Positions 46,301 through 61,300 of a stretch of 64,000 nucleotides of DNA are shown in pieces. The stretch lies in contig JABAKD010000028.1 in the NCBI GenBank assembly GCA_012845835.1, positions 5,490,296 to 5,554,295 on the forward strand. The letters run 5' to 3'. Numbering within the stretch: position 1 is the first letter of the stretch; each line of letters starts with the position of its first letter. The position numbers and the translations under genes are program-made. The stretch is from Undaria pinnatifida (Eukaryota > Sar > Phaeophyceae > Laminariales > Alariaceae). Under the pieces are notes generated by a model, which was given only the letters and a program-made list of their open reading frames with translations, ran no database searches and was not told where the DNA came from.

Positions 46301-49300
46301 ACGGTGCGCGTCAACAGTATTAAGGTAGTTATGCCGAATACGCTGTAAGGTCTACTGGTCTCTGCAACAGTAGAACTCTCATGCTCTTTTGGTTGATTAC
46401 ACAAGCGCCCCCCACGGGCCACAGTAGACACCCCCGCAGAGAGGTAAACTGCTGTTTGTACTTACTTGGTAGCTGCCTGCCTGGCCTACAGTTCCTACCG
46501 CGGTAGGGAGGGCAACCCCTGGGTCAATTCGAGCAGCACAACAAACAATTCGATGGTGGCGTAAGAGTTCAAGAGTTGGGAAGCTATAGCATAGCCGCTC
46601 ACGCGAACGGCCTTGAGCAGCTGACATACAAAGGCCTGAAAGTGTTTTCCCCCATCAACGGAACGGTGCTCCGCCTCGAGAGGGATGCGTGGTCGATGGC
46701 CGAATGACTTAAGGCAAGCAACAAAATGAGTAAGCCCCCCCCCCCCCCCCCCCCCCACCCCCTCCTCCCTCCCCACCGTGTCCTTAGTCTGTTACCAGGT
46801 ACATATATGTCTATGCCTTACCGGACAACGCGGCTGTTGATATCGCGCGATAAAGTTTGGATAAAGTTCATGCAACTCGCAATGTGTAACTTCACTTGCA
46901 AGGTATTATGGTTGTCCTGAGATAGCTATATTTTGAGCCTGACCGTAAGGTGCTAGGGATGCAGCAGTGGTGCCTCTATAGCGCCGGTTGAATTGTGTCG
47001 GTTGCCTGCTATACTCGTAGCACCTGTGAAATTGCTTGGCATGCGTGATAATCCACAGCCATGGCGGTATGCGGATTAGTGCCTGTTGCCTCTATAATGC
47101 CGTTGTTTCCCTCTATAGTGCACATACCGGCGCTGTAGAGGGACCACCATCTACTGTGTTGAGACCTCTGCGGCATCTCGAAAAATACCTTGTATTTTCG
47201 AACGCTGCTGTCGCTTGTTTGTCCCCTGATTGTTGCGGTCACAACGCAGGACGACCAGCATGTGGGCACGGCTGATCAAGAGCGCCAGGATTGGAGTCGA
47301 TAGGGAGGTACGCTGCTGGTGCTATCCCCTGAAAACTGCAGCCCCTTTGGGAGGCATACATGGCGTTGAAGTGGTGATATTTTTGCTGTGGTCATCGCAT
47401 TTGCGTCCTGTAGCGAGCGCTTTCGGCAGTTGGGTGGAAGCGGGCCCGTTTTTTTCGTGGTACCGCCTGGTGCGAATCGCGCGTCTGTTTAGTCCTGGGG
47501 GCGAGTTTCGAGGCTTGCTTGTCACGTTGCTGTTCTATGTATACAGCGGTACAGGACACCTAGAGCATTGATAGTACGTACCAGGTGTGAACCAGAACAG
47601 CTGGTCTAGGTGGGATCTCTTGCTTGATAATTTGGTGTGTTCTACGCAAACTCCACTTTAACGACTCCCGAGTCTCAAATTTGCTAGTTTCCTGTAAATG
47701 CCAGCCTGTCTTTCGGCTGTGAGCTGTGCTGTGCTCAACCGAGCTGTGCTGAGCTTTGCCGAGTGAGTTGGGCTGAGCTGTGCCGAGTGAGCTGAGCTGA
47801 GCTGAGCTGAGCAGAGCTGGTATGTGCTGCATATCGCGTCGAGAAACGTTTTTTTTATTCCCGTAGAACCTCTTCGACTCCCTGTTGCCGAGAAGTGTCT
47901 TGCGTACGACCCACGGAGCAAGCGAGCAACGCCCCGTGTTTTTAGCCCTCGGTCGATGTGCGACGGGGTGAGTGGCATGGTGACCGTAAGAACTCACGCG
48001 CACCAGGGTTGAGGCGTACTTCTATAGGACTAGGGCGCGTCGTTGTTGCCAGCGGCGTTGGCGGCGGTGTCGGCGGCGGTGATGGCGGCGAAGGCGGCGG
48101 TTGTGAACGCTTGCGCTGCTGGTTGCACCGTTTTCTTGTTTACGTCTTCGCTCGTTCGCTTGACGACGGCGGCAGCGGCAGCGGTGGCTGCGGTAGAACA
48201 TTTGCGCTGCTTGTTGCGATGGTTCTTTTTTTATGTCTCCTGTTGGTCGCTCGCTTGTTTGATCCCTCACGGCATCTTTCGTTTTGTGTGCCTCCGTATT
48301 TTCGTCTCAAGTGGCGCTGCTGGTTGCGTTGATTGCGTTTTTGCGCCTTCGCTCCCTCGTTTGATCTCTCACGGCGTATTTTGGTTGCGCGCTCCTGTGT
48401 TTTCGTCCCTTTCTCGTCACGCTCTCGTCGCGCTTTCGTGGCAGGTAACCGCCGCTGACAAAAACAGGCGCACCCCGAGGAACGACGAAGTAGACTGCTT
48501 GCTGAAGCTCGTCAGGCTGGCAGGTTAGGACAGGCGCACGCCGCGCAGAGAAGTAACGGCGGCTGCGGCTGGGGACAGATTTTTGCACAGCGCGTACGAG
48601 TAGCCGCTGGTGCCTTTGCAAGGTATAGGCCCTTTTTAACACTTGAGAATTCGCTTGGTTTCACGGAAACCCCCCTCCCCCGTCATTTTCAAGCGCGGAG
48701 GGTTATTATCGTGTACCGGGACGATGCGGCCTATTAACCCTTTCATACGTCGGACAGATCATCGGTCCCCACTTGATGATCTAGCTCTTTCAGGACGATC
48801 TGTATGGTCTAGCTCATGTTGCCGCGCGGGAGCCGTACGATCTGCATTATCTAGCACGTGCTGCCGGGGTTGGATCTGTACTCCGCAGATCCTGCGCAAC
48901 ATTCCCTAACGGCAGGTATAGGATCTATTGTAGATGGTCTAAATCGTGATCTGTCCTACAGTAGGTATGAAACATTTTTTTCAAACTCGTGAGATGATCC
49001 TAGTTTGGTTCCAAGCGCCCCCCCCCCCCCCCTTACGGAAATTCAGTGGTGAAAGGGGTAATATAGACTTGTTGCGCAATGCGGAGTCATCCCACAGCTA
49101 CATAGGGGTGCAGCATGAGTTTTCTGAGCCCCTAAGCCTAGGCTCACTATCTTACCCAAAACGTGACTTCGAAGGCGTCCGACCGACCTTTCTGTGCGCT
49201 AGCCCTAAAATCAACCATTTGTACTCGCAAAATTATCACACTTTCCGAGAGTTCCACACGTGAGGAGCTCGACCGGTAAGAGGAAATAAACGTTTGGGCC

Positions 49301-52300
49301 TAAAATTGCCGACCTTACCGCGGGATGACTCTGCGTTCGGCTTTTTCGCCGTCCCTCCTTATTTGTCGGGTGTGCGTGAAACGCTTGAACCGGCTTCCTC
49401 GTCTCGAACACCGCATGCCGACAGCGCAACCTAATCCTCCCTTGCCCATCGACCCTCGTTGTCCCCGCCCCGTTGCATCCACGCTGCGGCGGCGGCGTGC
49501 AGATGAGAGATCGAGGCAACTAGGACCGATTGCGGCGAGTCTGTTAGAGCACGTCGTGAGCATGCTCGAGGATGACCAGTCCAGGGAGGCGCACGGCCAG
49601 GCGTACACGCAGATACTCTGCAAGCTGCTGGAGGTGTGTGTCGGCAGCTGAATCATGCGACATTCGGTAGATGGGGATACTTGTTTTTTCTCAAGTTCCT
49701 AGCACGGAGGAGCTCTGTTCCCCACCCTAAAATCACAATCGACGCCTGAAAAAGTGTGTACCCAACCCGATGAAAACCTCGTAGATTAAAGCACCAGCCG
49801 TACACAAATGCGCGCAATTTGACCACACTTTCATACATGCTGGTGCACGAGTCCGTAGGGACAGCTGTACGCCTGTCTCTTCTTTATGCACGAGTCCGTA
49901 GGGACAGCTGTACGCCTGTCTCTTCTTTCTCCGGCCCCTGCTCTCTGCTCACCCTCATGTGCCGCACCCATCATTTCAATTCCCCTCCGCCTTGCCATGG
50001 CCCCTATCACGCCCCCGCTCCCTCCCTCAAAGGAACCCGAGTACTGTGAGCGGATAACGGCGAAGCTTTTCGATAACACGATGCATATGCTCCTTAGGGT
50101 GCTGCGGAAAGACCAGGGGAGGTGGGCGGCAGGAGACCGGAGAGGCACCGCGGCGTACGCTCGTGGTTTACAGCTGCTTCTAAGCGGTTACGGCAGGGAT
50201 ATTCACGAGGTGCAAAAATTTCGGGGAGGGGAATTGTATTATCAATGCGTTCACTAGTGCGGCTTGGGTAGTGTACAGGTGATTACCTTCCCTCTTTCCG
50301 CTTCCGCCTCCTTTGATATCCGCGTGTTTGTGTTGCGGTAGTCAACAGCTGTCGGCACGACAGCTGTGCCGGTCGTGTGCGTCGCTGGCGACGGCCTTGG
50401 AACTGTGTGAGTTAGATTGTGAGGATCACAGCTGCCTTGGCCAGTGGACTAGTAGGCTCCGGTTCTTCCTAACGCGTGTGTGCAAACATGGAGTGTGGCA
50501 CGACTGCCTCGTGCATTCGCTCGATTTTATATTCGTTTACCGTGGCTGCATTCCCTGTTTTCGTGACACGGCAAATGCACTGCCCCCCCATTGCCTCCCC
50601 CCCCTCTCCCCGACTGCATCGTGCATTCACTCTGTTATGTCGATGGTTCATTCCATGTTTCATGACCCGGTTCATGCGCTGCCCCTCTCGACGCCCCCCC
50701 CCCCGCTCTCCCTCCCCCTGCCCCCGCCCCCCCATTAACGCCTTTCCTCCCATCGACAGTTCCTAAACCCGCTGGTAGACTTCTTCTCTCAGTGGTGTGC
50801 TAGCATGGACAAGAACTGTGAGCGAGGTGGCACGAGCTCTTTGAAGCCGGTCTCCTCCGTGTTCGAGGCACTGAAGACATTGCTGCAGCTGTATGGCACG
50901 GCGTGTGCCCCTATGCTGCGCGCGGGTGGAGTCGGCGTGTTGGACTTCGTCGCGAGGAGGTTTGCGACAGCACAGGTGCGTAGATGCAGGGTAGTGGTTG
51001 GAAGGGTGGAGTTTAGCGGTGGTGGTGGTGGTGGTGATGGTGGTGGTGGTGGTGGTGGTGGTGGTGGCGGTGGCGGCAGCGGGGTTTGCCCTGCGCGGGA
51101 GTGGCCGCAGTGGAACGCAGAAAAGGGAAGGGGCGAGGAGGTCGGTACATATTCCGAGCGAGATTGCTTCTTTGCCGCCCTCAGCGGTGCGGAGTTTGTC
51201 ATTGGCCTGTCTTCGATCTGCGGCCCCTCTCTCTTTCGTCCCACCGTTTTTTCTTTGATGAGTTCTGCGCAAACCCCGTAGCGCGCGCGATCGACGCACC
51301 GCATGCAGCTCGCAAACATGAGCTTCGGCGAAGGCTCGATCTGGCAGCTAGGGTGTGTTTGTGATATTTATGGAATTCATGCGCTCTATTGAACAGTGCC
51401 AAGACTGAGCATCCGCGTGTTGGTGTGTCGCTTTTCGCGCACAACCCACCACGTTTTTATATTTTCCGCCACTTGTGCAGCGGACTCAGCGGGAGTACAT
51501 GGTGGAATATCTACGGCTGCATCTCCGTATCGCTGGCGCCACTAGAGAAGGGTGCGCAGGCGGAGACCGCGATCCCATTTTCGACGTCCTTCCTAACCTT
51601 TACAGGTAAGCGCTGGGATCGGGTTGAGATTGTTGTCTCGGCTTGTGGCGGCTCTTCGAGCCTCCCCGGCACACACGGTACTGAACCACAGTGTGAACCA
51701 ATGCGTGATCTCACTGGGAAACGTTCTTTCGCGCACGCGGTTGGTTGGGTTGACCTTCGTCGCTCGTAGGAACCCGTTGATTCGGACCGACTCGACCACG
51801 AACCATCACTATCCGCCGTTGCGGGTAAGGTCTCTCGCCCTCCTTCGGAGTCCCGGAGGAAAAAATGGTAGCAAAGATCCTCCCACCGAAACGACGAGAA
51901 ATTTGTTGATACTCCTCCTTCTATTTGCAGGCCTCCCCTCACACCTCGGGAGTTATACTTTTCGCTGCCTGCAATTCCCCGTTCTTACGCCCAAGGACCC
52001 TTTTGTACTGCTTGCGGTACGCTCTCACTGTTACCAATATTTTGGTTGATCCGTCCTGACCCCCTGTCCACACGCTCAGGGGCCCTGGCGCGCATTGCGG
52101 TACCTTCTTACCGTCACAAGTGTTTTGTTGATCGTGTTTGACTACAGACGTGGTCCCTCATTAGTACTCCCTCGCCCCCGCCCCTCCTACCCCTCGCCTC
52201 CTCCCGTATTGCCTACCCAGTCTGCTCGTGAATAAGCAATTTATCGCCGAAGCAGTGGGATCGACAGCGCTCCACCGCACCGGAGGAGGTGGCGGTCAGC

Positions 52301-55300
52301 GGCGGTGGGGGGGTCCCGGTCTGTGGCTATCCCTAGAGCGACGCGGTCGCGCCCATCTCATGCTGTGCGCCGATCTGGTCAGGTTCTACAGAGAGGGAGC
52401 CGACGCTGCGCGCGAGATTCGGCGCGGCCGTAGAGGGGACGAAGGGCATGAGCCGGAGCGACCGCAGCACCCGCGTGGCGATGAAGCAGCTGTCGCGTCT
52501 TGGCCTCTCGACGGCGAAGGCGGAAAGAGGAAGGCAAGACGCCGAGCAGAGGGTTCGGAGGGTACCGGTCGCGCCCGAGGTGGCCGGGCGGTGGCTAGTG
52601 GAAGCGGCAGCGGCGGCGGCAGCGGTAGTGGCGGTGGGAGTGACGGCAGCTCGAAGAAGCGATACCGTACGACTGATCCCTGGGAAGATATTTTAGGGTC
52701 CCTGGCTGTGCAGGAGCCGATGCGCCCCGGGGCGAGTAGCAGCCGAGGGCGTGCAGCGAGCGTCCCTGATGGGGGAGGTGGCAGGTGAGGAAGTCCGGCA
52801 CGCCGGCATGGAGTTAGTCCGCATGGAATGAATCTTTTTTTTGTTTCTGCACTCCCGATATGTGGAGACAGTGACGGGAATTTGATTATTAATAGCATAA
52901 TTAGAATATCGACGAAGAGAGTTTTAACAGTTGAAGAAGGCTTATTGTCGGTCGTCGTCGGGTGCAACAGTGACGCACAATCTGTCATTATGCCGCGATT
53001 ACTAGAGTGTGCGGCCGTGCACAAGGCGAAGAAGAGTGATGTTTTTCGCCCCGTGCCTCCTATGTCGCCCTTCCTAATACCTCGCGTGTGATGTCTGACC
53101 TTGAAGCTGTTCGCCTTCCGGAAAGAAGTTACTGCTGCAGTGTATAGCGGTACGTGAGCAAATTGAAAACACCCGGTCGTGCGCCGTTGAATCATGGACG
53201 GGCGTCTGTCGGCTTGACGCTCAGTGTCCACCCGTCCGTTTGCCCGCCCGCCCGCCCGCCCGCCCGCCCGGCTGACCGACCGACCAATGGATTAATCAAC
53301 CGACTGCTGACTGACTGATAACCTTCTATATGCTACTGGTAAGGGTGTCACCGAGAAGCGGTACCAGCGCGGCATCCGCCGGTAGTGGTGGTGGAGGCGG
53401 TGGTGCGGGGGGAACGACGACCGTGGCGGCGAACCCCGCACGGTCCCTCCCGTGGCTGCAGCTCCTGGCGGCGGTGCTGGAAGCGTACCCCGGCGGGGGG
53501 TGCTGGAGGCCGCAGGTGAGTCGTCGCTGTTCGCGGAGGCTAGAAGTAGCACCCACTCGCTTCTTTTTCCAACTATCACCTGTGAATAATGTCTGGCAGA
53601 TCGTGTTGTGGTGAGATAGGTCGGCACTCCGGAACGTTAGGGTGGCATCAGTCGAGCGCCGTTCCGAGATGCTCGCTGTTGGACCCGACCAGATGCGTCC
53701 GTGGATGCTGTGCTTGTGCGAGCCTTCTCCTCCTCTTTGCAACGAGAACGAGGGGTGTTGCTTTGTTGTGTCGGCCCGGAAATGGGTAGGCGAATGCATG
53801 AGGGAAAGGTGGAGTGAGCATGTGGGTATGCGCTCCAAAGCTCAGTGACGGACTGCTCCTATTCGAACACCATAACTCTCCTCCTCGTAGCGCCTCCATG
53901 TTGTTGCGATGCTCCCCCTCTCCGCGAAATAGAGGCGAGGGGTGTCGCGTGCTCTGTGTTGTCGTGCGTAGTGCATTCCCCACGCTTTCGCTGGCGCGAT
54001 GAAACCAATCTCCCCGATTGTTTTCTTTCAACCCCTGGTTCGCCCCCGGTGCTCATTCCTGGCTTCTCTTGTTTCTCGGTCCCGTAGAAGGCGCTCGCCG
54101 AGATGGACCACCGTAACCGCAAGAGTCCGTGCAACGCGTAGGACCCTCGATCTTATCCCTGACGAGTGATATTACCTTTTCCCGAATAATGCTGTGGTAG
54201 AGATGGTACCTAAATTTCTCAGGCCAGACCGTCGACTCGTGTCCTAACGTGTCGTAGTGGAGAGGGGGCAGGAGAGCTTAGTGACCCCGGATCTGAATTA
54301 CGTCTGGGGAGGAAGAAGAAAGGAAAAGTGCGCAGATAATAGAAGGGATGAGCAAAAAAAAAAATGCTCTAGGCGAACCACGAGTCGAATGTGTTGAACG
54401 CGCACGGGACTGCTAATACTTTGGGTAATTTGCTCGGTTAAGTGACAGCATCGGTCGGAAATGTGCGGACCCAAAAAGTGCTCCCGGTGCTCCGTCTCGA
54501 AAGGGATGCGTGGTCAATGGTCTAAGAGCCAAGGCAAGCAACAAACGTGTACCCCCCCCCCCCCATCCCCCTACCCCCACCCCGCTACCCTGACATGGCG
54601 CGCTCTCACCGCCTCTTGCCGAACCGCTGCCGGACCATAAAAAACGTTAGGACACGGCGACGGAGCTGGCACGGGCGGTAGCCGCGGTGGACGCCCAGCT
54701 CAAATCCGCGGCCGACCAGTCTGTTCATCTGTGGGCGCTCGTGTGCCTCTTACGCGCCGCGGAAGCATCCGGCGCGTACCTCGCTCGCTACCGCCGACGA
54801 CCCGATGGCCGTTGTGGCGGCACAGACACTAACCGGGCCCACACCGGAGTGGGTATTCATGGGGCGGCAGGGGCGGCGGCGATGCTGTGTGGAGCGTGGC
54901 GGTCGGCCTGGGGAACCTTGCTTCGCGCGGACTTGCGCTTTTCCAACCCCACGGGTAGGTGCCAGAGGGATGGCGTGGGGGAGGCGGTGGTGGCGGTTCT
55001 TGGAGCGTGCATGCGGGAGCAGCTGCTGGAGCCGGGGTTCGTGACGAAGGAACAGGTGGGAGGGGGGAGCGCATAATCATTTGTTGCTTGCTTTAGTCAT
55101 TTGACCATTGATCACGCATCCCTTTCGGGACAGAGCACTGTTGTTACTCAAGATAGAATCCCCTCCAACGTTTGGGCGCTCATGGTGTTTTTTTCATAGA
55201 TTGCATTAGCATTGTTTTTCTTATCTTATCCCCTTCCTATTTCGCGTTTTGTCCCCGACATCTATTTCGTAGGATAGCGGGGGGTGACTGTTGGCGGTTA

Positions 55301-58300
55301 GATTCGACCTCGCACGGAAGGTTGGCTCGCTCTTAGAGGACTTTTTGTTTGCGGAACAATCCCGATCACTGCTGTTTCGGAGTGCTACTGGTGGCGCTAA
55401 GGGTGGGGTTGGTCCAATCCGGAGGGTCGTTTGCCTGCTCAGGGGAAAGTTGATGCGGACATACTGATAGAACCCACTGTGCCGCACGCGAATCTTGTCC
55501 CGCGTCTAGTGGTTTTATATTATGATGGTACAACCTCTTGCTGCGCCCTCTTCGCATCACCCGGTCTGGCGACTCCGCCCATGCAACCACAGGACCGTCT
55601 CTGGGCGCTACCTCTGTTTCGATCGCCGGCAAACGCCTCCTTCTCGACAGAGCCGTTTCGGCTCGTGACGGCGTTCTTGCGACAGGGCGACCTGATGGAG
55701 GGGAGGGACACTATATGCACCCACATGCAAGTGAGTCTCTCGCGAGGAGGTTTTCCTCTCGGCGCAATGTATGCCCCATGCACCCGGTCACATACACTCG
55801 AGTCTCTCGTGACAATAAGAAGTATTTCTGTCCGAATGTATTTCGCCCAATCGTCACTTTGCGACTCGAAGTTTCGCGCGGGCTGCCGCTATTTTCCAAT
55901 ATGTGGCAGGGCACCCGGGCCGGGTGCTACTTGAAAGCTGCTGCTGTAGTTTTGTTTTTTTCTCGATGAAGAATAAGCTCGTTTTTCGGCTGGGGTAGCT
56001 ACTGGTGTAGGGGATGGTTTTCGCGTGGAAACGTAGACTCTCTAGGGTTTCGACAAGAGGAGCTCTAGGCTGGTTTTCGTGAGTGGAGGATGGTTGGCCG
56101 ACGGAAGAAATCAACACGTTGGAACATTCCGTCCGCGCTTAAGCCGGATTTTACTCTCGGGTTTCCAAGCGATGGCCTGAGAGTTGTTTTGGTGTGCTAT
56201 GTGGAAACAAAACGACCCAATGTTCGCGTGTTTTTTTTTCCCAATTATGATAATGCACGATCCGGTATGAGCTGATCCCGCCCCGCCACTCCCATTTCCT
56301 TTATTTCTCCTCGACGATTAGTGGCTTTGACCTACACCTCCCCTGCCCTGTCTCTCCTTCACCGCCAGGCACACCCAGGCCCGGGCGCCATGCCCTCAAA
56401 CCCCACCAACTCCGCAGCTTCCGTTGACTCGAACTCGTCTGATGGCGGCGGCGATGGCGACGCCGGAGCGGCGGCGGAAACCCAAGGCCCCGCGGGGAAG
56501 CCAGATGGCGGCAGCAGTGGCCGGCGCCAGACAAGACGGCGCTGGCGCCTGCTCCAGTACCTCATGGGCTGGGTGGAAGCCACCACCTTCAAAAGAAGCG
56601 GGGGTGGGGGTGGCGCTGGGGCTTCGGCAGAGCACGACGAGGCTCTCACTGCGGCCGCCGTCGCTTTGGTGGCCGTCACGTGTCCTGGACCGCCAGCTGC
56701 GGAAGGGAGCGGTGATGTAACGCGCGGCGGTGGCGGCGGGGGTGGTGGGGGCGGTACAGGTGTTCCAGGACCGGATGTTCCTGGTTCCCGGCGTCCTTTT
56801 CTAATCGATACGGTTAATCCTCCGTGTCCGTTCACGAGTGCGGAAGCTGCTTTCGTCGGTGTGCCGAAGGAGGGCACCTTTTCTGACGGGTACGTTTCGG
56901 CCGGCGATGGAAAGGACGCCGTCGCTGGCGGTATTTGGGGCGGGGCGTTCGACAACATGGGCCCGTTTCTACGCCATGGCGAGGGGGCCAGACCTTCGGG
57001 AAGAGGGTGTGCAGCGGGCACCGCCCGTGCCGTGTGGGGTCACAGGGGATCGATGGGGGGAGGCGACGTCGACCTTCCAGCGTACGTGGGCTTCGTGTCT
57101 TCGACGCTACGGGATTGCGGTACGTTAGCTCTTTTGCTTCGGCATCCCCGGAGTGTGTGCATGCGTTTTTCTTTCGCGTTTTTTGTTTTGCGACCGACTT
57201 GTGGCGCACCGAGCGCTGGCGTTTGCCCCCCGTAGAATGTGTGTCTTGTGTTTTTTTGTCGCTCTGCTTGCATGATAGCGTGAAAACATCAAGCTAGAAT
57301 GGTGCAACGGCATCCATCTACTCCCGTGGACAGCATACGTGACCACATCAAATCCCTGAAATGGTCGATGGACGACCGAGCGCCGTGGAATAAATGTGTT
57401 ACGCGGCTTGCAATGATAGTATCGGCTCCAAATTGGTCGAACTCACGGCTGACATTCGTAGGATATTTTTGTAAGATACGGCGCCGACCTTCACCTTAAC
57501 CCTCTAATGGGACTTGCTTAAAGTATAGCATCCCATAGTGCGATGAAATATAGCGATTTTTTCACGCGATCTAGGAAGAGCGTGTAGGAATACTGTTGGT
57601 GGTATCACCAGCGACACGAGTATTACCATGCTGCGCGTGCATGTGAGTCGCAAAGCTTCGTTCACGGCAGTTCGGACGTATGCCCTCACCTCGTCGGTGA
57701 TGCCGGCTGCTTCGTGTGGTCGATACTGTAACCATCAGTTTTTTTTTTTTTTTTTTTTGCTTTTTTTCCCCTCTAAGGTCCGAAAGGGGTGGTTATCCCT
57801 TCCATCCCCTCCGTCAGTCGTCTTCTTCCCCTCGTGTCACCCTCTTCCATTTCACCCTCTCCCCTTTCACATTACTTCCCCCCCTGCTGTCTCTGGAAAT
57901 GGTCATGCGGGATAACTAATCAAGTAGATTCGATGCTGCCACTCGTAGGCAAGAAAGTAAGCACAATTGCGCCAAAGTCCGCCTGCAAACGGTTCTAAGT
58001 AGGATGCAGCTCGTCCTTCATGCGACTCGCCTTCCAACGGCACTATGCCTTTGGTGCAAGCAATATCTTCGTGGTCGGTGAAGATGCGACGTGCCCCGTC
58101 TCGGCGTTGTTGTGGCACGGGGGTCTATTGTCTCGCGACTACGGCCATGCATGACACTGAGTACCCCCCCCCCCCCCTCCCCCGGGTCCACCCCCACCCC
58201 CCACCCAACCTAACCCCGTACCCCACCACGTCTGCTGTGCTGTACACACACACTTGCCTCTCTCGCGTGTCGTTCCATCTTAGAACCGATGGAAGAAACG

Positions 58301-61300
58301 TCGTCAGCTTCTCCGTCCGCGCAAGCCCTTGTTGACTCTGGGGCGCCCCTTCTTTCCGGTGGCAGCTTGGCGATTTTAGGCAGCACGACCGCGGCCCCAC
58401 GTGGTAGCAGCGCTGGTGGTGGTATTGGTGGTGGTAATGGTGGTGGTGGTGGAGGTGGTGGAGGAGGAAGCAACATGGTATCGCGCGACGACACGGCGGC
58501 GATGCACCGCCTTATCGCTGGATGGCTCAGAGAGGAGGCGAGCCGGCTGAGCGGCAGGGCGGCAGAGCCTACGGTACCCGCGTTGGAAAGATCCGGGGCG
58601 GTTCGAGCCATCTTGCACTCGCTCGGCGTGCTAGCGGTGTTCTTTAGGTGCGTTCTTGTTGCGTAGAAATATAGCGCTTCAGCGATCTCGAAGGGGATCC
58701 CTGCTTTTTTCGCGCGTGTATATTGGAAACCCGCATTTGTGGATACCAGGCCCCCTTCCCCTAGGTAGCACCGCCTCATTACGCACAAGGTTAAGGTCAC
58801 CAGAGGTCCCCAGACTCCGTTCCGTGCTGACCCGAGATGCCGGCCCACCTCGGTGTGTTCTCCACGCCACGCCACATAAGAGAGAACCTGTCTGGGGCAC
58901 TGCCCACATATTTGCGCTTGATGAAGACCTGATGGATAGTGTGTGTGCATGCGTGCGTGTGTGTGTTTGTGAACGCGCGCGTGTGTGTTTGTGTATGGGT
59001 GTGTGCGTGCCGCAATGGGTTTGGTTTGTCGGCATTGCTGCTGGTGTTGCTGCCAGCGCTGCGCGCGCCGGCGCCGGTTCGTCTCATGTCAACCGCGCGC
59101 GCAGGTATGTGAGCCCGCTCCTTGTTTTAGCCCGCAAAGCGCGAAGGGAGGAGCTTTATTTTCTTTCGCTTTGCTTTCGTTGGATGTGTGCGTGCCCTGA
59201 CGTGTGTATTCAACATGGGTTCCGTATGTATCCGACACGAGTTGCGCCACGGGTGTCCCCCTTCGGACAAGCGAACGCCCTGGCCGCTCAAAAACATCAT
59301 CTGGCGCGCTTACCACCCCACTTCCGCGGCGTAGTCCGCGCGCTCCACCTGTCGCCGAAATCGCGATTCGGCCTCCCCTCTGCATTCTAGTAGCCTTTCA
59401 CCTCGACCCCCACGTGCGATGTCCACGCTCCACCTCCGCTTGTGACGCTCGCGCTCATTCCCCGTTTGCGACGTCTGTGCTCGACCAGCGCTTGCGACGG
59501 TCGCGGTGTTTTTTTTTCGTCCTCGACTCATGCGATGGTGGAGGTGTACTTTTTTTTTTTTTTTTTTTTTTTTTCCCTGAATCTCCTCATTTTGAGGGGC
59601 TCTGTATATCCTTCGCCCAGAAACTGATGATTTTCAGAAAAATCGAAGTTAAAGCCGATGAACAAATCCCATGTGCTGTATGGCCCACGTATTGAAACAA
59701 TGTTATTTCAAAACAAGAATGGAAGTCGGACGATTGAGGGTTAAGGAGCCCGTCATTCAGAAAACGACTCAGCCGAAAAAGAGAAGTGCTTATATGAGTC
59801 TGTCGTGGCGCGCGTCCCTCCGGTAGACGAGCTAAAGAGGAAGCGTCTTAACCTCTTTTTTTACTGCACTGCATGACCAGGTGTCTCAGTCTAAATTTCA
59901 AATACGTTTATCCAGAAACGGCAGTGCAGTGTTAACAAGGGTTATTGGCTAGTCCTGTTATTTATAGAACTGCACCACTGCTGTATAGAAGCCTGCATCG
60001 AAATCTGAGTTCACGGCAGTTAATCCACGAAAAGAGGACCAAAGCTTCGCTACGGGGGTCGTTTTTTGGGACTTCTTTGGCGGCGGCTCGGGGCCACGTG
60101 GCGCGAGTGACCCACCCCCCTTTTTTGTGCGGTCTTGAGCCTTCGTGCTGTTTTGTCTTTGCGATATGAACACCTGGAATGATTGGCTAGGCTGCGTGAA
60201 ACCAATCACGTCGAACTCACGGCTGACGTCCTTAAAACGTTTTTGTAAAATCACCTAGAGTTTTGTTTGTCGGTGAGGTACGGAGTTACTCGCGTGAGTG
60301 GCTCGAACTCGGTAGTGGAAAAGGCGGTATGATACTATAATACCGTACCCTTGGTCCGAGGGGTGCGGTCTTAAAGGAGTTTAGCTCACGATGGGTTTCC
60401 TATATGTGTCTGTGGGCAATTTTTACTGCGTTGCCATACCCAACGGTACCGCCCTGCCACAGTCGCCCGCGTGTGAAGAAGGCGCTGGAGCACACGGAAT
60501 TGGAATCAGCGCTTTGGGCATCGATCGCCGCTGCGGTAAAAGCGATACTCTGCTTTTTTTTCCCCAGCCTCACGCACACCAAGTTGTTTGTAGCCGAAAG
60601 CGAAGGTCATGCTAACTCCAAGTTGTTTCCGCTATCTATCGACACCTCTTACAAGACGCGCGCGTTCGCACGTCTGAAAAAAGTGTGGGGGGGGTGACGT
60701 GGATACCACATCTTGTCCCCTAGATCGTACCGCCTCATTGTCACTATAATCCTTCAAGGCCATCCTGGCTCCTCGGGGGCACTCTGAGGTTATCCTCGTT
60801 GCTGACCCCCGAGCGTGTGGTCAAGCGTACAAACCCACCTCGGCGTGTCTCCCCGCCTCACCTCTGAGGAAGATGTTTTTCTGTTGCGGGACTAATGTAC
60901 TGCGTAAAGAAAAACCGTCCCACACTAACTCCAAGTAGCTGGTCCCCGAAAACTAGCGTCGCACTGACTCGAAGTGATTTTTCCGCGTGACCGTGACTCG
61001 ATCTTCTGATGGGATTCGTTAGGCACACCGCACTTGTATGTGTGCATCGCGTGTCAATTTAACTCTGTTACCCGAAACAACGGTGCCACTCTGCCGCAGT
61101 CGCGCGTGTGAAGCAGGCGTGGAGCACCCGGACTTGGAATCGGCCCTTTGGGCGTCGACTACCTCCGCGGTAAAAGCGCTGGAGCACGTGGCCAAGAACG
61201 TAGACTACAGGACTCTTTGCGAGGGTCTAGCCAGGCTTACCCGTGTCGTTGGAGCTCTGCTTCGCGAGGCGGCGAGCTCTGACGGGGGTCAGTCGCAGAC

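Noticed and set aside
54088-54137. Candidate ATM exon encoding KALAEMDHRNRKSP
   Set aside because: Its acceptor fits, but its donor leaves a phase that does not match the next exon, while the flanking exons join in phase without it.
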